DNA of 64,000 nucleotides from Armillaria gallica (taxonomy: Eukaryota > Basidiomycota > Agaricomycetes > Agaricales > Physalacriaceae), in assembly GCA_037576215.1 (NCBI GenBank), contig JBANDB010000016.1:1847003-1911002 (forward strand), read 5' to 3'. How positions within the stretch are numbered: the stretch's first letter is position 1; every line of letters starts with the position of its first letter. The notes under the pieces are model-generated. The model did no database searches. It was given only the letters and a program-made list of their open reading frames with translations, and was not told the DNA's origin. Positions 10,708-22,550 of this stretch are shown one piece after another. Made by a program: the position numbers and the translations under genes.

Positions 10708-11389
10708 GAGCTCAATAAACGCATCTTTTTACAAAGATAGCTTCGAAGAATCCAAGTAGGTACTGTAGCAAGAGCTTAGAAACGGCTAATGAAAAAGGAG
10801 TGAGACTTGCGTTGAAGTCGCGACGTCCTTGGCGCTGTTTTGATATTTCTTATTGTTCTTACTCTTAGGTACTCGATTAATTGTCGTTGGTTCATAGGAT
10901 TCAAAGAACTTACCACTACCCCCCTACAGCCATTCGATACGGCAAGTGTGCTTCTCCTAAATGTGACAGCTGCGAAATCAACAGTGTATGTATACACGGT
11001 CTCAAACCTATATTTGCTGCGCGACCCCGTTGTTTACGAGCTCCGGGCTCCAGGTTTCAAGTTGGGGAATGCATGATAAAATACTGCGCGACGGTTTCTC
11101 GACATATTCGGATCGAAGGTACTTTCGATTGCGAATATCGCACGTACTCCATGTAAAAACAGGTCAAAAAATTGAATGATATATTTTTTGTGAATGTATG
11201 GCTTGTACAGGTGAGGAGTGGGAAGAATGGTGGGATATTCGAGTTGTACATAAGAGCAGGGAGTCTATACAGAACTACAACAGTGGGATGATGGACGTAA
11301 CAATCGTGACACGGGGACTTGAAGAATGAGGCGGCATGAAGGAATGTCTATACAAGACACGACGGTGGTGCGATGAATACGTGGTTAGT
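10708..11389. other. No gene recognised
   Basis: Overlapping short frames on both strands without conserved features. The right end is 3' flank of the forkhead gene. Confidence 0.5.
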
Positions 11390-12732
11390 TTAGGAAGACC
11401 CCGATGCTTCACCGGAGGACCCCTCATCCGAGGGAGACTGAGAGCTCCTGCCGGTGCGTTTGCGAGGACGTCTACCTTCCGGATTGGTGATATCAATGGC
11501 CCAAAGACCGCCTCTTCCAGGTTCGGTCACGGTACGCCCCATATTCCTGAAAAGATCATGAGAAGACAAAGCGTGCTTGAGTGTTTCCTGCCAATGAAAC
11601 CGTCGTTAGAACCGTGTTGACAAAAGCAATAGTGACATTCGGACGAACCTTCAAGGTACCCTCATTCTGTTGGAAATACTCAAAGCGCGCGACAAGTGCA
11701 GCTCTGATCTCAGCCGTGGAGGCCTTTTGGTGGGGGTGACTGTAGATCGCAGCCGCGGCTAATTGGATGATGGTGTAAGGAGGCCTTCCAGCCCTGTCCC
11801 GCGGATCAGTGAGGCTTTCAAGACGGACTGGGGTCCCGCGTGGAAGGTTGAGGAACTCGCGTAGGTAGTCTCCGGGTTCGGGTAAATCGTATTGAGTGTC
11901 GGCCCTTGCGAGGAAGGGTGTGGAGTCGGGGGATTCGCGTTTGGGGATCGCTTGGGGGGACTGCTCGAGAGTGTGTCGGCGGTAGTAGCGAGGTCCGGGA
12001 TCTAAGGACGCGAAGGGGGATGGAAGGCCGGTTACTGCAGTGACGTATCCGGGGGGATAGGGTGCAGAGGTCGAGGTGTATCTGCTGGGAGGTGAGTTCG
12101 ATCCGCGCTGCGAAGGGGCAGCCTCGTAACCCTAAAGTATTGCTCAAATGAGTTCAACGTTCGTCCATTACGACGATGTACTCACCGCGCCGCGAGGGTA
12201 TCCTGAAGCGTCGTAAGTACGCGCCGGTCCCGGTTGTCCTTCATACTCATATTCCTAGAATAGTATTATTGTGTAAGCCCAACGGACTTCGCGTCTTTAA
12301 TAAAGATACACGTACAGGTGCGAGAGAGCGCGTCCACATCTCATCATGGGCGGGACTACTTTGTCCAGACGCCTCTGGGGAATTCCCTTGACCGGGAGAC
12401 GGCGCCAACGGAGGCGAGTCAGGATTTTGTATTTTCATGCCTCCGCCAGAGCCGGGCACAAACGGCTGGTCATCCTCTTCTCCAGCCCTCGCATAGGAAC
12501 GAGGAATGGGAGGGTGACCGGACCTGGGGCTGCCATAGGAGGACATAAATTGGATATGGGATGCAGGATATCCGGAATACATGATTCCTGGTATCAAAGC
12601 TTAAGTCAGTCGCGTGGATGGATGCCGCAGACACGTACAAATGATGTCCGTGCAAGGCTGAATGTAAGAGAGGAGATTTGGAGAAGAGTAGCAGATGCTA
12701 GAGCGGTGTTGTGGGACCACTGTTGGGGACAT
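11390..12732 (-). CDS. Forkhead (winged-helix) transcription factor, diverged
   Basis: Assembled on the minus strand from ATG at 12732-12730 (MSPTVVPQHRSS) through several GT-AG exons to TAA at 11390-11392. The N-terminal two thirds is low-complexity, Pro/Ser/Tyr-rich (YGSPRSGHPPIPRS, SYTSTSAP-like), as in fungal regulators. The C-terminal part has a forkhead pattern: GRPPYTIIQLAAAAIYSHP matches the 'KPPYSYIALI' helix 1; EIRAALVARFEYFQQNEG matches helix 2; after an intron, ETLKHALSSHDLF matches the 'SIRHNLSLN' recognition helix; GRGGLWAIDI matches the 'GKGSYWTLDP' wing. A basic tail RRPRKRTGR follows as a likely nuclear signal. The recognition-helix His is kept but its Asn is Ala, so DNA specificity may differ. 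The long frame 11818-12147 in another phase is a shadow of this gene. Confidence 0.7.
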
Positions 12733-13916
12733 ACCGTGCCCACACAGCTGGCTTTTATACCGATATGACCTACATCTTTTGGGCACTCCATACATGGCTA
12801 TGTCCACGAATTGGTTTCGAGCCGGTATCCGACGATTGGCTCCGAACAGTTTTTCTTGATAAGCTGCTCGAAAATATACCCTATCAAGAAGTTGATGAGA
12901 AGGACACGAGGCAACACTTTCCGGAGTTGGACGATGTTGTTGGGGTTCATTGGTGCATATGTACATCGCCGAGGTACCGAAGGTGAGATAGCCATATCTG
13001 TACCTTCCTGTCAAGGTAATTTCGTTTGGAGGAGTCGTTGGAGTTTGTCGTCTGTATTGGAAGAGCAAGCTAAGCCAGAGAGAGACATGACGTGAAGAAA
13101 AGGCTGAATAGAAATACTGTGGGAACGAGGACACCCCGACAAAGTCACTTGCATACTTATCAAAAACCACACCATTCTACTTGACGAAGTGGGTCCAATT
13201 AAATGGTGGCGGTGATAGCAAGGGGTCCTTGCCGAAGTGGGTCCTCGTTCCCAAGCAATCCCAAGCGAGACACGTGCTACCAGACCTTCGAAAGCTTCAA
13301 CGCTGGCCTGTCTCCGAAATTTGTGCTACGATTTCGAAAGAATACCCAGGACTGCTTCAACGAAGTTGGTGGATATGTGGTAACGAAGGATATTGCGAAC
13401 CGTGCTGAGCCATGCTGCGAGAAAAGTGTTAAACTGATAAACGTTGAGAGCTGTGACGAATTAAACCCCTAATCTACATGAACAGGGCCCTCATCCACGT
13501 TAAATCTACCTCTTCATTTCTGTGCTGGGTGCTGGGCCATTGTCTCTGTGTTGGACATTCTGCGTACGTGGATGTTGTAGTTGTTGATCAAGGTCGAGTC
13601 GGCCCGAGAGCATCCGGCTGCAAGCACGCGTACACAACGCGTTTGTGGCGCAACCGCCACATGTAGCAAATGGTCTCGTCTACTCTCCCCCTTGAGCTAA
13701 CAGATATTACAGCATAATCCTAACTCAATGCGCTGGAATTTCGGCTATGTAAAATCAAGGGGTCCTTTTCTACGGTAGTTAAGACGGATCTCAACTCTTC
13801 CCCGGAGATAAAAGTGCAAAGGATATAGCGCAATGATCGTGACCAATTCTTATTTCACAAAGTACTAAGTTGAAGGAGACAGCGAGAGCGAAATCAAGTT
13901 GTATTACCGGTACCAA
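12733..13916. other. No confident gene
   Basis: Upstream region of the forkhead gene. A plus-strand frame at 13203-13472 encodes a Cys-containing stretch (CFNEVGGYVVTKDIANR, then CCEKSV) but has no signal peptide or recognisable family. It is left unassigned. Confidence 0.4.
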
Positions 13917-16164
13917 TCATTCCACAACTAGCTCGGCAACTATGTTGGCTACCTCCTTTTTGCTCATGTCCTCTGATACAGGACTCATGGGATCCAACAT
14001 AGGAATGGGACCCGTGAACCAGTAGATGCCGCCATATTTTGGGAAGTAGTACCATATCAACGAGAAGATCGTGACACCTCCCAGCACCACTACGGAGTAG
14101 TTCATGTCTTGTACAGTCGTTTGAGGAGTCGTCGGGAACATGAATACTACGCTCGTGAATGCCATGAACAGTACAGCTATCAGCGCGATCGGAAAGCTCT
14201 ATACAACGAGAGGTCGTTAGAGATGTGTAGAAGTAAATACGATTCACGAAGACTAACGAAGATTCCGAGATGAAATGGTCCGGGCTTGAAGTCGTTCTGT
14301 CCGATAAAGCGGGCAGCGATCGGGATGCTGTATGCGACGTACAATGAGATGACGGATATAGAAAAAACCGCGTTGATAGCATTCTCCCCGGCAAAAGAAA
14401 GTAAGCCTAGTAATATTGCGAATCCAGCGTCGAAAATAACGGTATTAACCGGCGTTTCCGTGTAGCTGTTCATTCGATATAACCAATTGGAGAATGGAAG
14501 GGCTGCATATAATATGTGAGTCTGATCTAAGATGTCCATGACGAGAATATCATACCTCGATCTCTGCTAAACGCGTATGTCTGTCTGCTGGCTGCTAGAA
14601 GCTAATGAATGGATATTAGAAAATATTCTCCATTACCAAGGATGAGCCTACAATACTGGAACCCATCATGTATCTGCCAAAGGTAAAATCAATATGGCAG
14701 TGAGAGAGATGAAAGGGTCGACGCACTGTACCAACACAATAATCGCCCAGATACCTAACGTTCCTTTCTGTCCAAAACCGTTGAACAGAATCTGCGCCAT
14801 AGGCTGGGCACTATCATATATCGCCTGAAGATCCGAGCCCATACAGAAAGCAAGGATCATGTTGATTGCTGTAGATTCACCGTGAGTATGAATTATTGGT
14901 ATTTGCAAAAACACATACCCCACCCCAACACTCCAGCAATGCCCACCGCCAATACGATTGCCCAAGGAACGACAGTGGTAGCATTTGACGCTTCCTCGCT
15001 TATGTGGACACTGGAATCGAATGAACCTATAGCACGTTTATTCATACATTATGTCTTTTGCCGTAGCAGTGGAGGCGTACCAATAGTCCAAAGCGGTGCC
15101 AAAAAGCTCAATATGAATGCAAAGCCTTCTGTCCATCCGTTGACTATGCAAGAAATGATAAGCAGAGTATAAACCGAATCCCTAAGACAACGCACGATTG
15201 ACAAATTCGCCTAATGCAAAGTGTGCGGTGTTCTTAAATTCCGACGGAGTAACGATAGGCAGGGCGATAACAATCCCGAGACAGAGCCTGTCAACGTTAT
15301 CGTATTAGAATATCGGAATGATGGAAAGCGCTATCACTAGATAAGAGCAGAGGATAGAATACGTACAGGACGTTGAGGGCAACGTACACCGACTGCAACC
15401 TTGCTAAAACAGTTGTGCCTAGACAACAGCCCACGATGTGAGTGAGACTAATGGCTACATATACACCACTGGCAGCCTTGAATTGAGAGTACCGTAAAAG
15501 AGAAAAAACGAAGATGACGCACAAAAGCTGGGCATTCGTTGGTTCGAAGCTTTGGTTATGAGACCCAATCTTGACCGCAGCCATGACTTGAACGGCGCAT
15601 CCCCAATTAATTGAAGCTACACTTGCTATAGATCCGATTGTATTCATATCTAGGTCGGGTGTGTAAGGGTACACTTTGTGTGAAGATAAATGGAGAAACT
15701 AACAGCCGACTATCCAACAGAGCAGATTGCGCCAACGGGGTGATGAGAATGAGTAGGTCCAGTAGTACAATCCTCCTGAAGTAGGAGCAGAACTGGCTAA
15801 TTCGGCCATTGCCAGCGCAACACACAGTATGAAAATACCCGCAACGGCCTACTTGGCTTCTTTATCAGCATAGCCCCATTATGAAAGTGAAGACAAGAGA
15901 AACGTACCCCCCAAACCATGGCTGGCCCACCTCCGTTGGGAATCGCGTAAAAAAGAACAGACGATATTGAGGGCACCAGACCGATGATCGAGAACGCGAT
16001 TCCAAAAACCTACAATGAGGTTGGTTAATACACTGGTATTAAAGAGAAATGAGATAAATGAGACGCGCCTCTAGAGGGATAAATGCACGCTTGAACTCTT
16101 GCTTATAGCCCAGAGCTGCCAACCGCGCCTCGTCCGCTGCATTTACGGCGTCCTTTGAAGACAT
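13917..16164 (-). CDS. Amino-acid/GABA-type permease (APC superfamily)
   Basis: Many-exon gene starting at 16164 with MSSKDAVNAADEARLAALGY, then KQEFKRAFIPLE. That start and the following VFGIAFSIIGLVPSISSVL and YAIPNGGGPAMVWG are hallmarks of the fungal Uga4/choline-type amino-acid permeases (AA_permease_2). Further hydrophobic segments read in order: AELASSAPTSGGLYYWTYS, NTIGSIASVASINWGCAVQV, WTEGFAFILSFLAPLWTIG, VVPWAIVLAVGIAGVLGW, GTLGIWAIIVLVQ, GFAILLGLLSFAG and SVVVLGGVTIFSLIWYY, for roughly 12 membrane spans and about 520 residues. The C-terminus is acidic (SEDMSKKEVANIVAELVVE) and ends at 13917. It imports amino acids, GABA or related amines at the plasma membrane; the exact substrate cannot be read. 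It is divergent from the copper amine oxidase. Confidence 0.85.
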
Positions 16165-17095
16165 GCCGAAAGATGAAAACAGAGTTGTAATATTGCGCTG
16201 GGTAGACTATATGTAGAATCATACAGAGACCGATTACGCATCGTTTTTCCAAGCGGACCACATGAGAGATAGAAGCCTAGAGACAAGGGTCACGTTCGGG
16301 TCTGAGTATAGATAAGCCTGCTACCCCAGATAGGCGCCGAAGAGATCATAATACAAGGACCTCATTCTCTCTGCAGGAATGGGAAAACCAAACATGTGGG
16401 AGGAAGGAAGGCAGGTACATATGTATATTTTTGTGGAACTGTGTGGAACGTTCAAGCTGAAGATAGACGTACAGCCACCGGCAATTTTTCAAAACCGGGA
16501 ATCAAATTTATTTGCCGCAACTTGGAAATATCCACTACCTACATCCTCTCGTCGCGCTACTTAAGTTCCTCGTCTGTATTCAAAGCACAAAAAAAGCTCT
16601 TTTGCGACTGTCCGTAGGTGTCCGACTCGCAGCTCCGCTACCGGTTGAGATCTCAGCCGTGCCGTGGCAAGGAAGAGGGCGGTTATGCATGCGGATATAT
16701 GGCGGACCCCCTCACTTCCTCACTTCCCATCCAATAGCAGCAAACTGATGATCAGTATCGGTGAGTGCCCGGTGCATTTAACCCTTTACTTTCCGTTAAC
16801 CGTCTTCGAATTTTTAGTCAAGTGTCAATGAAAGCTGCCGCGGCGAACCGTGATAAGAAGTCATGAGCACAAAAGACTCAATTGGTGCCGCATTGCCTCC
16901 TATCTCATGATCAAATTCCCGTAACCAGCTGAGAAGTACTAAGATTACAGTTTTGACCACCGGAACTTGGGCGGAATCCATTTATGATAATATTGCATCT
17001 CGCGTTCCAGTCAGGTGATCTTGCCATGACTGCTCAGTCATTCAATGGGAGCAGAGGTATTTCAGGAGCCGTGACACGACGTTCCCACACCGTCA
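16165..17095. promoter_or_regulatory. Shared promoter of permease and amine oxidase, GATA sites
   Basis: This 931-bp divergent region holds GATAAG at 16311-16316 and 16852-16857, GATAA near 16986, AGATAG at 16267-16272 and 16328-16333, and CTATCT near 16899. HGATAR is the known site of fungal nitrogen GATA factors (AreA/NIT2 type). The count is only modestly above chance, but the genes on both sides fit nitrogen control. Confidence 0.4.
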
Positions 17096-19922
17096 ATGGC
17101 TTCTACCACAGTTCCTAGCACAGCTACGGAGGTCCTGAGCTCCCCCCATGTTGTCCCGACTACTTTTAAACACCCTTTGGACCCATTGACTCCTGACGAG
17201 GTGAGTTTACTTCTAATGTACCTATCTACACCGAGATAAACCTTCGCCTCAGATAGCAACTGTATCACTATCAGTCCGATACCACGTCGCGAGCAAGACA
17301 GAAATCAAGGCTGTCAAATTCATCACTACATACCTCTTACCGCCTCCCAAGAAAGCGGTTCTTGCCTACCTTGGTATTCCTTTGACTCCCGGCGGGCAAC
17401 CTGAGGCGCCCACCCCAATTATCCGGAAGGCCGAAGTCGACGTACGTGCTATGACCTTTGCTCACGAACGAAGCTAATGTTCTGACAGTTCCTCGATGTC
17501 GTGAATGGGTGCGTAAACTCAGGTTTGGTAGCTACGAAGACTTGATTCATCGACTACAGTGACGCCTATAATGTCACCCTTGCTCTTGACGGTGGGAAAT
17601 GGGGCGTTGAGAGCCTCGAGAAGCTTCCGGAAGGCACTCAGCCCCAGATTTCTGTTCAAGAACTCGTTGTGTGTGAAAGGATTGTGAAGAGCGACGCTCG
17701 GGTGCAGCAATTGGCGAAAGAAGTCGGTAAGTAGACTTGGACGTCATATCTGGATAGTTACACAATCTCATTTCTTCGTAGGTGTTCTTCCCGAGCAAAT
17801 TTTCTGTGATGGCTGGTCTATTGGCTACGACGACCGTTTCCCTCAGAAGCGCCGTATTCAGCAAGCGTTGATCTTTGCGCGGCTTTCGGAGCATGAAAAT
17901 CTATACGCACATCCACTAGTGAGTGCATGTTTGCAGCTGTAAAATATCATGCTAAGGGATTCTTGCAGGACTTCATTGCCATTGTAGATGCGAATGCCGA
18001 AGAGGTCCTACATATAGGTATTGTCGCATCTTCTTTGGGTTTTGTATATTCCTAACACTTCAACTCAGATTTCCCACCTCATTACAAGAATACTGCTAAC
18101 GGCGCGTCCCTCAGCGCACCCAGCACCAAGTTTCCCGAACTCTCTAAAGACTCATTTACCGCGACAAGTCGACCACGGATCCCTCCTCCCCTCAAGTCGT
18201 TTGACTTCCTTCCCGATCTTATGGAAAAGAACGAGGAGAAGTTCAAACCCAGAGACGATATCAAGCCTTTGCACATCGTCCAGCCCGAGGGTGTCAGCTT
18301 TAAGCTTGATGGAAATGAACTGGAGTGGCAGAATTGGAAGATGCATATATGTAAGCCGTCATGGTGTTCTCGTTCTCACTCTACTAATCATGCGACGCTA
18401 ATAGCCTTCTCTCACCGCGAGGGCATAGCCCTCTCTACGATCACTTACAACGACAATGGCGAAATACGTCCAATTATATATCGTCTATCGTTGGCGGAGA
18501 TGGTGGTTCCTTACGGAGCTCCAGAATACCCGCATCCTAGGAAATTCGCCTTTGATACGTGAGCTCTCTCTTATCCGCTTTGATAATCAGAATGTCTGAT
18601 TGAGACAGAGGTGAATACGGTATGGGAACAATGGCCAATGAGCTATCATTGGGATGCGACTGTGTCGGTCAAATCCACTATTTGGCGCGTTGAATTTTAC
18701 TGGATGCTATGGAAAATCGTCGTCTGACAATGAGCGTAGCCTGGCGCCTACGTCGGCCACGATGGAAGTGCAGTTGTGATCAAGAACGCCATCTGCATTC
18801 ATGAGGAGGATAATGGTGTTCTTTGGAAGCACACCGATTACCGCCCTGGTGGCCGTACACAGACCGTTCGCCGGAGACGACTAGTCATCAGCATGGTCTG
18901 CACGCTGGCCAACTATGGTTCGTACCATATTCGCACTACTACTACAAAGGCTAAGACTGAAATCATCACCTACAGAATACATCTGGAACTATCATTTCTA
19001 CCAGGACGGCAGCATCGAGCTCGAAGTCCGCTTGACTGGTATTCTTCAAGTTTATGTAGCGGAGACCGACGAACCCATCAAGTTTGGCACTAAAGTCGCA
19101 CCTAACGTCAACGCCCATTACCACCAGCATCTCTTCTCGATCCGCGTAGACCCTATGATCGACGGAATCAACAATTCCGTGGTGGAATCGGACGTCGTTC
19201 CTCTCCCCAACGCCTTAACCGGCTCTGACCTCAACTTTGCCGGGAACGCGTTCATCCAAGAGGACACGGTGTTGAAGAAGGAGGCCGGGAGACATTGGGA
19301 TTGGGAGAAGGAGCGGAAATGGAAGATCGTCAACCCGGCTAGGAAGCACTACAGTAGCGGTAAAGATGTGGGCTACGTTGTCGGGATTAAGGGTGGTGTT
19401 ACGCCGATGATGGCGAGGAAGGACGGTTGGGCGCTGAAGAGGGCGCAGTTTGTGAACTACCCTGTTTGGGTTTGTAGGGATGTTGAGGGTGCGAAGGGGA
19501 GCAGGATGTGGCCTGCTGGGAAGTATGTTCCACAGACCAGGGAGAGCCCTGCTGATTCGATCGGTGCTTGGGTGAAGGGCGAGCAGAACGTTGAGAATGA
19601 GGATATTCTAGTGTACTTGACCATCGGTGAGTACTTTTGCGCCAACTCTGACATCCCTTCACGTTGACTCTGGTGCATAGGAACAACGCATATCCCTCGT
19701 CCAGAAGACTGGCCAGTGTACGTCTTTGTATATTATCTTACCAAAATGATATCTCACACGTTCTATAGGATGCCTGTTGAGCATCTAAGCATCTCTCTCA
19801 AGCCCCAGTCGTTCTTTACAATGAATCCTAGCATGGATGTTCCGGGGACTAGAGATCCGAAGAGTGTCGCTGCGTTCTCTCAAAGAACTGTCCCTAGTCA
19901 TGGACACGCGGGATGTCATTGA
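17096..19922 (+). CDS. Copper amine oxidase (primary-amine oxidase)
   Basis: About 13 exons, roughly 720 residues, starting MASTTVPSTATE at 17096; an earlier ATG at 17026 runs into a stop. It oxidises primary amines to aldehyde, ammonia and hydrogen peroxide using copper and topaquinone. The catalytic domain shows DTGEYGMG, AICIHEEDNGVLWKHTDY, then NYEYIWNYHFYQDGS, in which the Tyr of N-Y-E/D-Y becomes topaquinone. Copper-ligand His residues fit NAHYHQHLF and a late C-terminal His in PEDWPVMPVEHLS. N-terminal N2/N3 domains precede (LDVVNGDAYNVTLAL, FCDGWSIGYDDRFPQKR). One intron near 18685 appears to start GC rather than GT. The last residues (GHAGCH) are not a canonical peroxisomal signal. 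It is paired divergently with an amine/amino-acid permease, suggesting uptake plus catabolism. Confidence 0.9.
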
Positions 19923-20360
19923 ATCTTTTTGAACGAATGTGCTTAAGGTGTATTTCAGGGTCTATGTAGTAGAAATTCTAAATGTAAAACAGTGAATGAT
20001 TTCCAGGCGACAAACTGCGACCCTCGCGCAGTTCTTTATTTTCTTACCTGCAGGAAGGTGTTCACGCGACGGCTGAATGAAGTTCGAAAGCATGTCAGCT
20101 TAAGCACTTGTGTGCTTTCCTCGTCTGAAGACGGAGGGTTCGATCTTACTGCCAAATGATTGTAGTTGACGCTTCTCTCATCTGGACATCCACTCGGCTC
20201 TGCAAGGAACGAAGGAGATTGTCATTAAGTTGCATGATTACGATGAATACATGAAGCTAACAAGGAGTGTGGGCCGCACAGATGCGGAATGAACGAGGTT
20301 GAAGGTAGATATACAATATTGCTGCACAGACGGAAAAAATCCAAAGACGTTTTAGACGAA
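19923..20360. other. Convergent 3' region
   Basis: 3' flanks of the amine oxidase (+) and the family A gene (-). The left part, with the amine oxidase end (19851-19990), has a degenerate copy at 42754-42868. Confidence 0.5.
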
Positions 20361-21632
20361 TTAGATATTAATGCCCGACTTAGCGTCTGTGATAGCATGA
20401 TCAACATCAAGAAGAGTGTAAGGATATTTCTAGTACATACCTTCCGTGACAGACATCGCCATCGTCTCCACGGGTGAGGGCTCACGCTCACGCTTTGGCA
20501 TTTTTGACTGTAGTTGAGCATAGAGTGCTTCATCCTTTTCGCGAGCGCGGTCAATGTCAGCTTGGACTTTGACTTTTATTCGCTCGCGATAATCCGCTTC
20601 AACGCTACAATAGTCAATACATCACGAGAAATTTTCAGCAGTGGACAACGGGATGCGTACCTTTTCAAAGCGTCGAGCTCGCGAAAGAAGTTCCATGGGT
20701 CATTGATCTGCTTTACCGACTCGATATCTTCTATTACTTCGATGACAGGCACGGTGTCTGGAGGAGTGGCGCCGAACAGGTTGAAACCCTGGAGAGGATC
20801 GTCGGAGAGGTCTCCATCGTAGTTTTCATGGTCTGGGTGCAGACAAGGTATCCACCGCAAGACTTTGTCGAGTACCGAGCGAAGGAAAACCGACAACTTG
20901 GAAGGACGTTTCGACGCGATCGACGGAGCTCCACTAGCTTCAATAGTTTTATGAACTGAACCATCGTACTGGCTTTCGGCGTCGCGTTCCGATGGAAGAG
21001 GCAAAGTAACCGTAGATGCTTGGTGCTCGTACGACTGGGCATCTTCCACATCACCAGCAGCATCTCCTGCAAGTAACGCTTCTTGTTCGTTCCGGAATGC
21101 ATCCCTACGTGCCACATCTTGGAAGTGGTAGATCTCCAGAAGCCGTTCTTCGTGCTTCAATTGGTATTTAGGATCAGGCCACGGGTCCTCAACGGTAAGA
21201 TCGTTTCGAACGCGACAATGCGTCGCGGTAAGGCTAGGGTGGTAACAGTCTGGCCAGGGGAGAGGCAGCGTAGGGTTCAGTGGCAGTCGCGAAGGCGGGT
21301 TGAAACTGTTCGGCAAAATCGGAACAGCCATGTCTGAGAGTATAAAACGATCGGGCTGGCCATCAGAAAGGCCTTGTGAGACCAAGTTCATGGACATCGA
21401 TATATATTCCACGCCAGGCAAGGGGAAACAGAAGAGCCGGGAGACGGTAAAGGTTAGCTGAGGGCGAACCTCTGCAAGCTGGCAACAAACGTACGTGTGT
21501 GACGCATGCGACATAAACTGTAGTCTTTAACGCCTCACAGGCTTTGGTAACCTCCGGATCCTTGAGATATTTGAGGGAAGGAACTGGATCGAGCTTGAAA
21601 GCTATGTAGTCACCGAAATGTGGGACGACCAT
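20361..21632 (-). CDS. Unrecognised family A protein (A1), partner of B1
   Basis: Four exons, about 350-360 residues. Exon 1 (21632 down to about 21495) encodes MVVPHFGDYIAFKLDPVPSL, then VTKACEAL and VYVACVTH. After a GTACGT intron, the main exon has LFCFPLPGVEYIS, LVSQGL, PDRFILSDMAVPILP, LPLPWPDCYHPS, CRVRND and DPWPDPKYQL, then an acidic variable region with SKLSVFLRSVLDKVL and IPCLHPD, and ends ESVKQINDPWNFFRELDALK. Exon 3 (about 20595-20420) encodes a charged helix, VEADYRERIKVKVQADIDR, then KMPKRERE. A short last exon ends at TAA 20361-20363. No known domain is recognised. The family has six copies here. It is head-to-head with B1, with a palindrome between. This copy and A3 are the two with open frames throughout. 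Confidence 0.7.
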
Positions 21633-21730
21633 GACAGTGCAGCCTAAGAATGGGAGTAAAATGTTTGAGTGAGAACGTCGAGGTCGCCTTTTGAGTCCTG
21701 AAGAATAGGGAGGTGGACACCAAATTCATG

Positions 21731-21739
21731 CATTGTTCT
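21731..21739. promoter_or_regulatory. CATTGTTCT motif upstream of A1
   Basis: Lies about 100 bp before the A1 start. The same 9-mer is found before A2 (44384), A3 (48564) and B1 (22533). A candidate shared element of the module. Confidence 0.4.
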
Positions 21740-21837
21740 GAGAAAGACCAAGATACGACAATCGAATCAAGGCGAACAAAGTGACGGCAATTGCCGAACA
21801 ACAAGATGATTGGGCCTGCCTGACCACTGATTTCATT

Positions 21838-22456
21838 CACTGCTGGGGCCCGTTGGTGTTTTTGCCTGAAAGACGGCAGGTCAATACCGGCATGTGTTTG
21901 TGTCGATCTTTCAGAAAGTAAACACCACGATGTAATTACATGACGAATGATACCCAGTTTTTGTACTGTTCCTATTTCCGTGTTAATGCAAGTATTTTTG
22001 TAAGGAAATACCTAAATAAGGAGATGCTGTCATTTGGTCCGTGTTTCCCATCGTGTTCTTTGTTCAAAAACACCCGAGGAACCACACCACGTGTAATGAT
22101 TAGTGTTTCTTGCGGTGTTTCTGGTAACAAACACCCGGTCTTTCCTTTGTTCTGGAGGTGTTTCCTACTACAAACACCTCAATGAAACACCAATCATTAC
22201 ACGTGGTGTGGTTCCTCGGGTGTTTTTGAACAAAGAACACGATGGGAAACACGGACCAAATGACAGCATCTCCTTATTTAGGTATTTCCTTACAAAAATA
22301 CTTGCATTAACACGGAAATAGGAACAGTACAAAAAACTGGGTATCATTCGTCATGTAATTACATCGTGGTGTTTACTTTCTGAAAGATCGACACAAACAC
22401 ATGCCGGTATTTACCTGCCGTCTTTCAGGCAAAAACGCCAACGGGCCCCAGCAGTG
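21838..22456. repeat. 619-bp near-perfect palindrome (foldback/MITE-like)
   Basis: Arms 21838-22101 and 22192-22456 are inverted copies with very few differences (for example T5 versus T6 after GATACCCAG, and one base after GGCAGGT). The 90-nt centre is itself an imperfect inverted repeat of GTGTTTC-type blocks. The outer tips read CACTGCTGGGGCCCGTTGG and its complement. Neither strand has a transposase frame; the short frames are chance. It resembles a non-autonomous foldback or MITE element inserted in the A1-B1 promoter. No clear target-site duplication could be fixed (ATT may flank both sides). Confidence 0.9.
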
Positions 22457-22532
22457 ATTGTCTGGAATGAATCACATCCTCACAGCAGTCATTCGGACCT
22501 TTTTTCTTCGTTCGTTGTACTCAGGAGCTAGA

Positions 22533-22541
22533 CATTGTTCT
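22533..22541. promoter_or_regulatory. CATTGTTCT motif upstream of B1
   Basis: Same 9-mer as upstream of A1, A2 and A3, about 65 bp before the B1 start and just before a TATATAA box. Confidence 0.35.
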
Positions 22542-22543
22542 GG

Positions 22544-22550
22544 TATATAA
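22544..22550 (+). promoter_or_regulatory. TATA box of B1
   Basis: TATATAA, 54 bp before the B1 start codon. Confidence 0.5.

Noticed and set aside
11818..12147. 109-codon minus-strand ORF as a gene
   Set aside because: It is out of phase with the exon chain that gives the forkhead domain; a shadow frame.
13203..13472. Cys-containing plus-strand ORF as a small secreted protein
   Set aside because: No signal peptide, no promoter sign and no paralogue in the window.
21940..22321. Plus-strand ORFs inside the palindrome as transposase or small genes
   Set aside because: They are mirror products of the inverted repeat and have no conserved residues.
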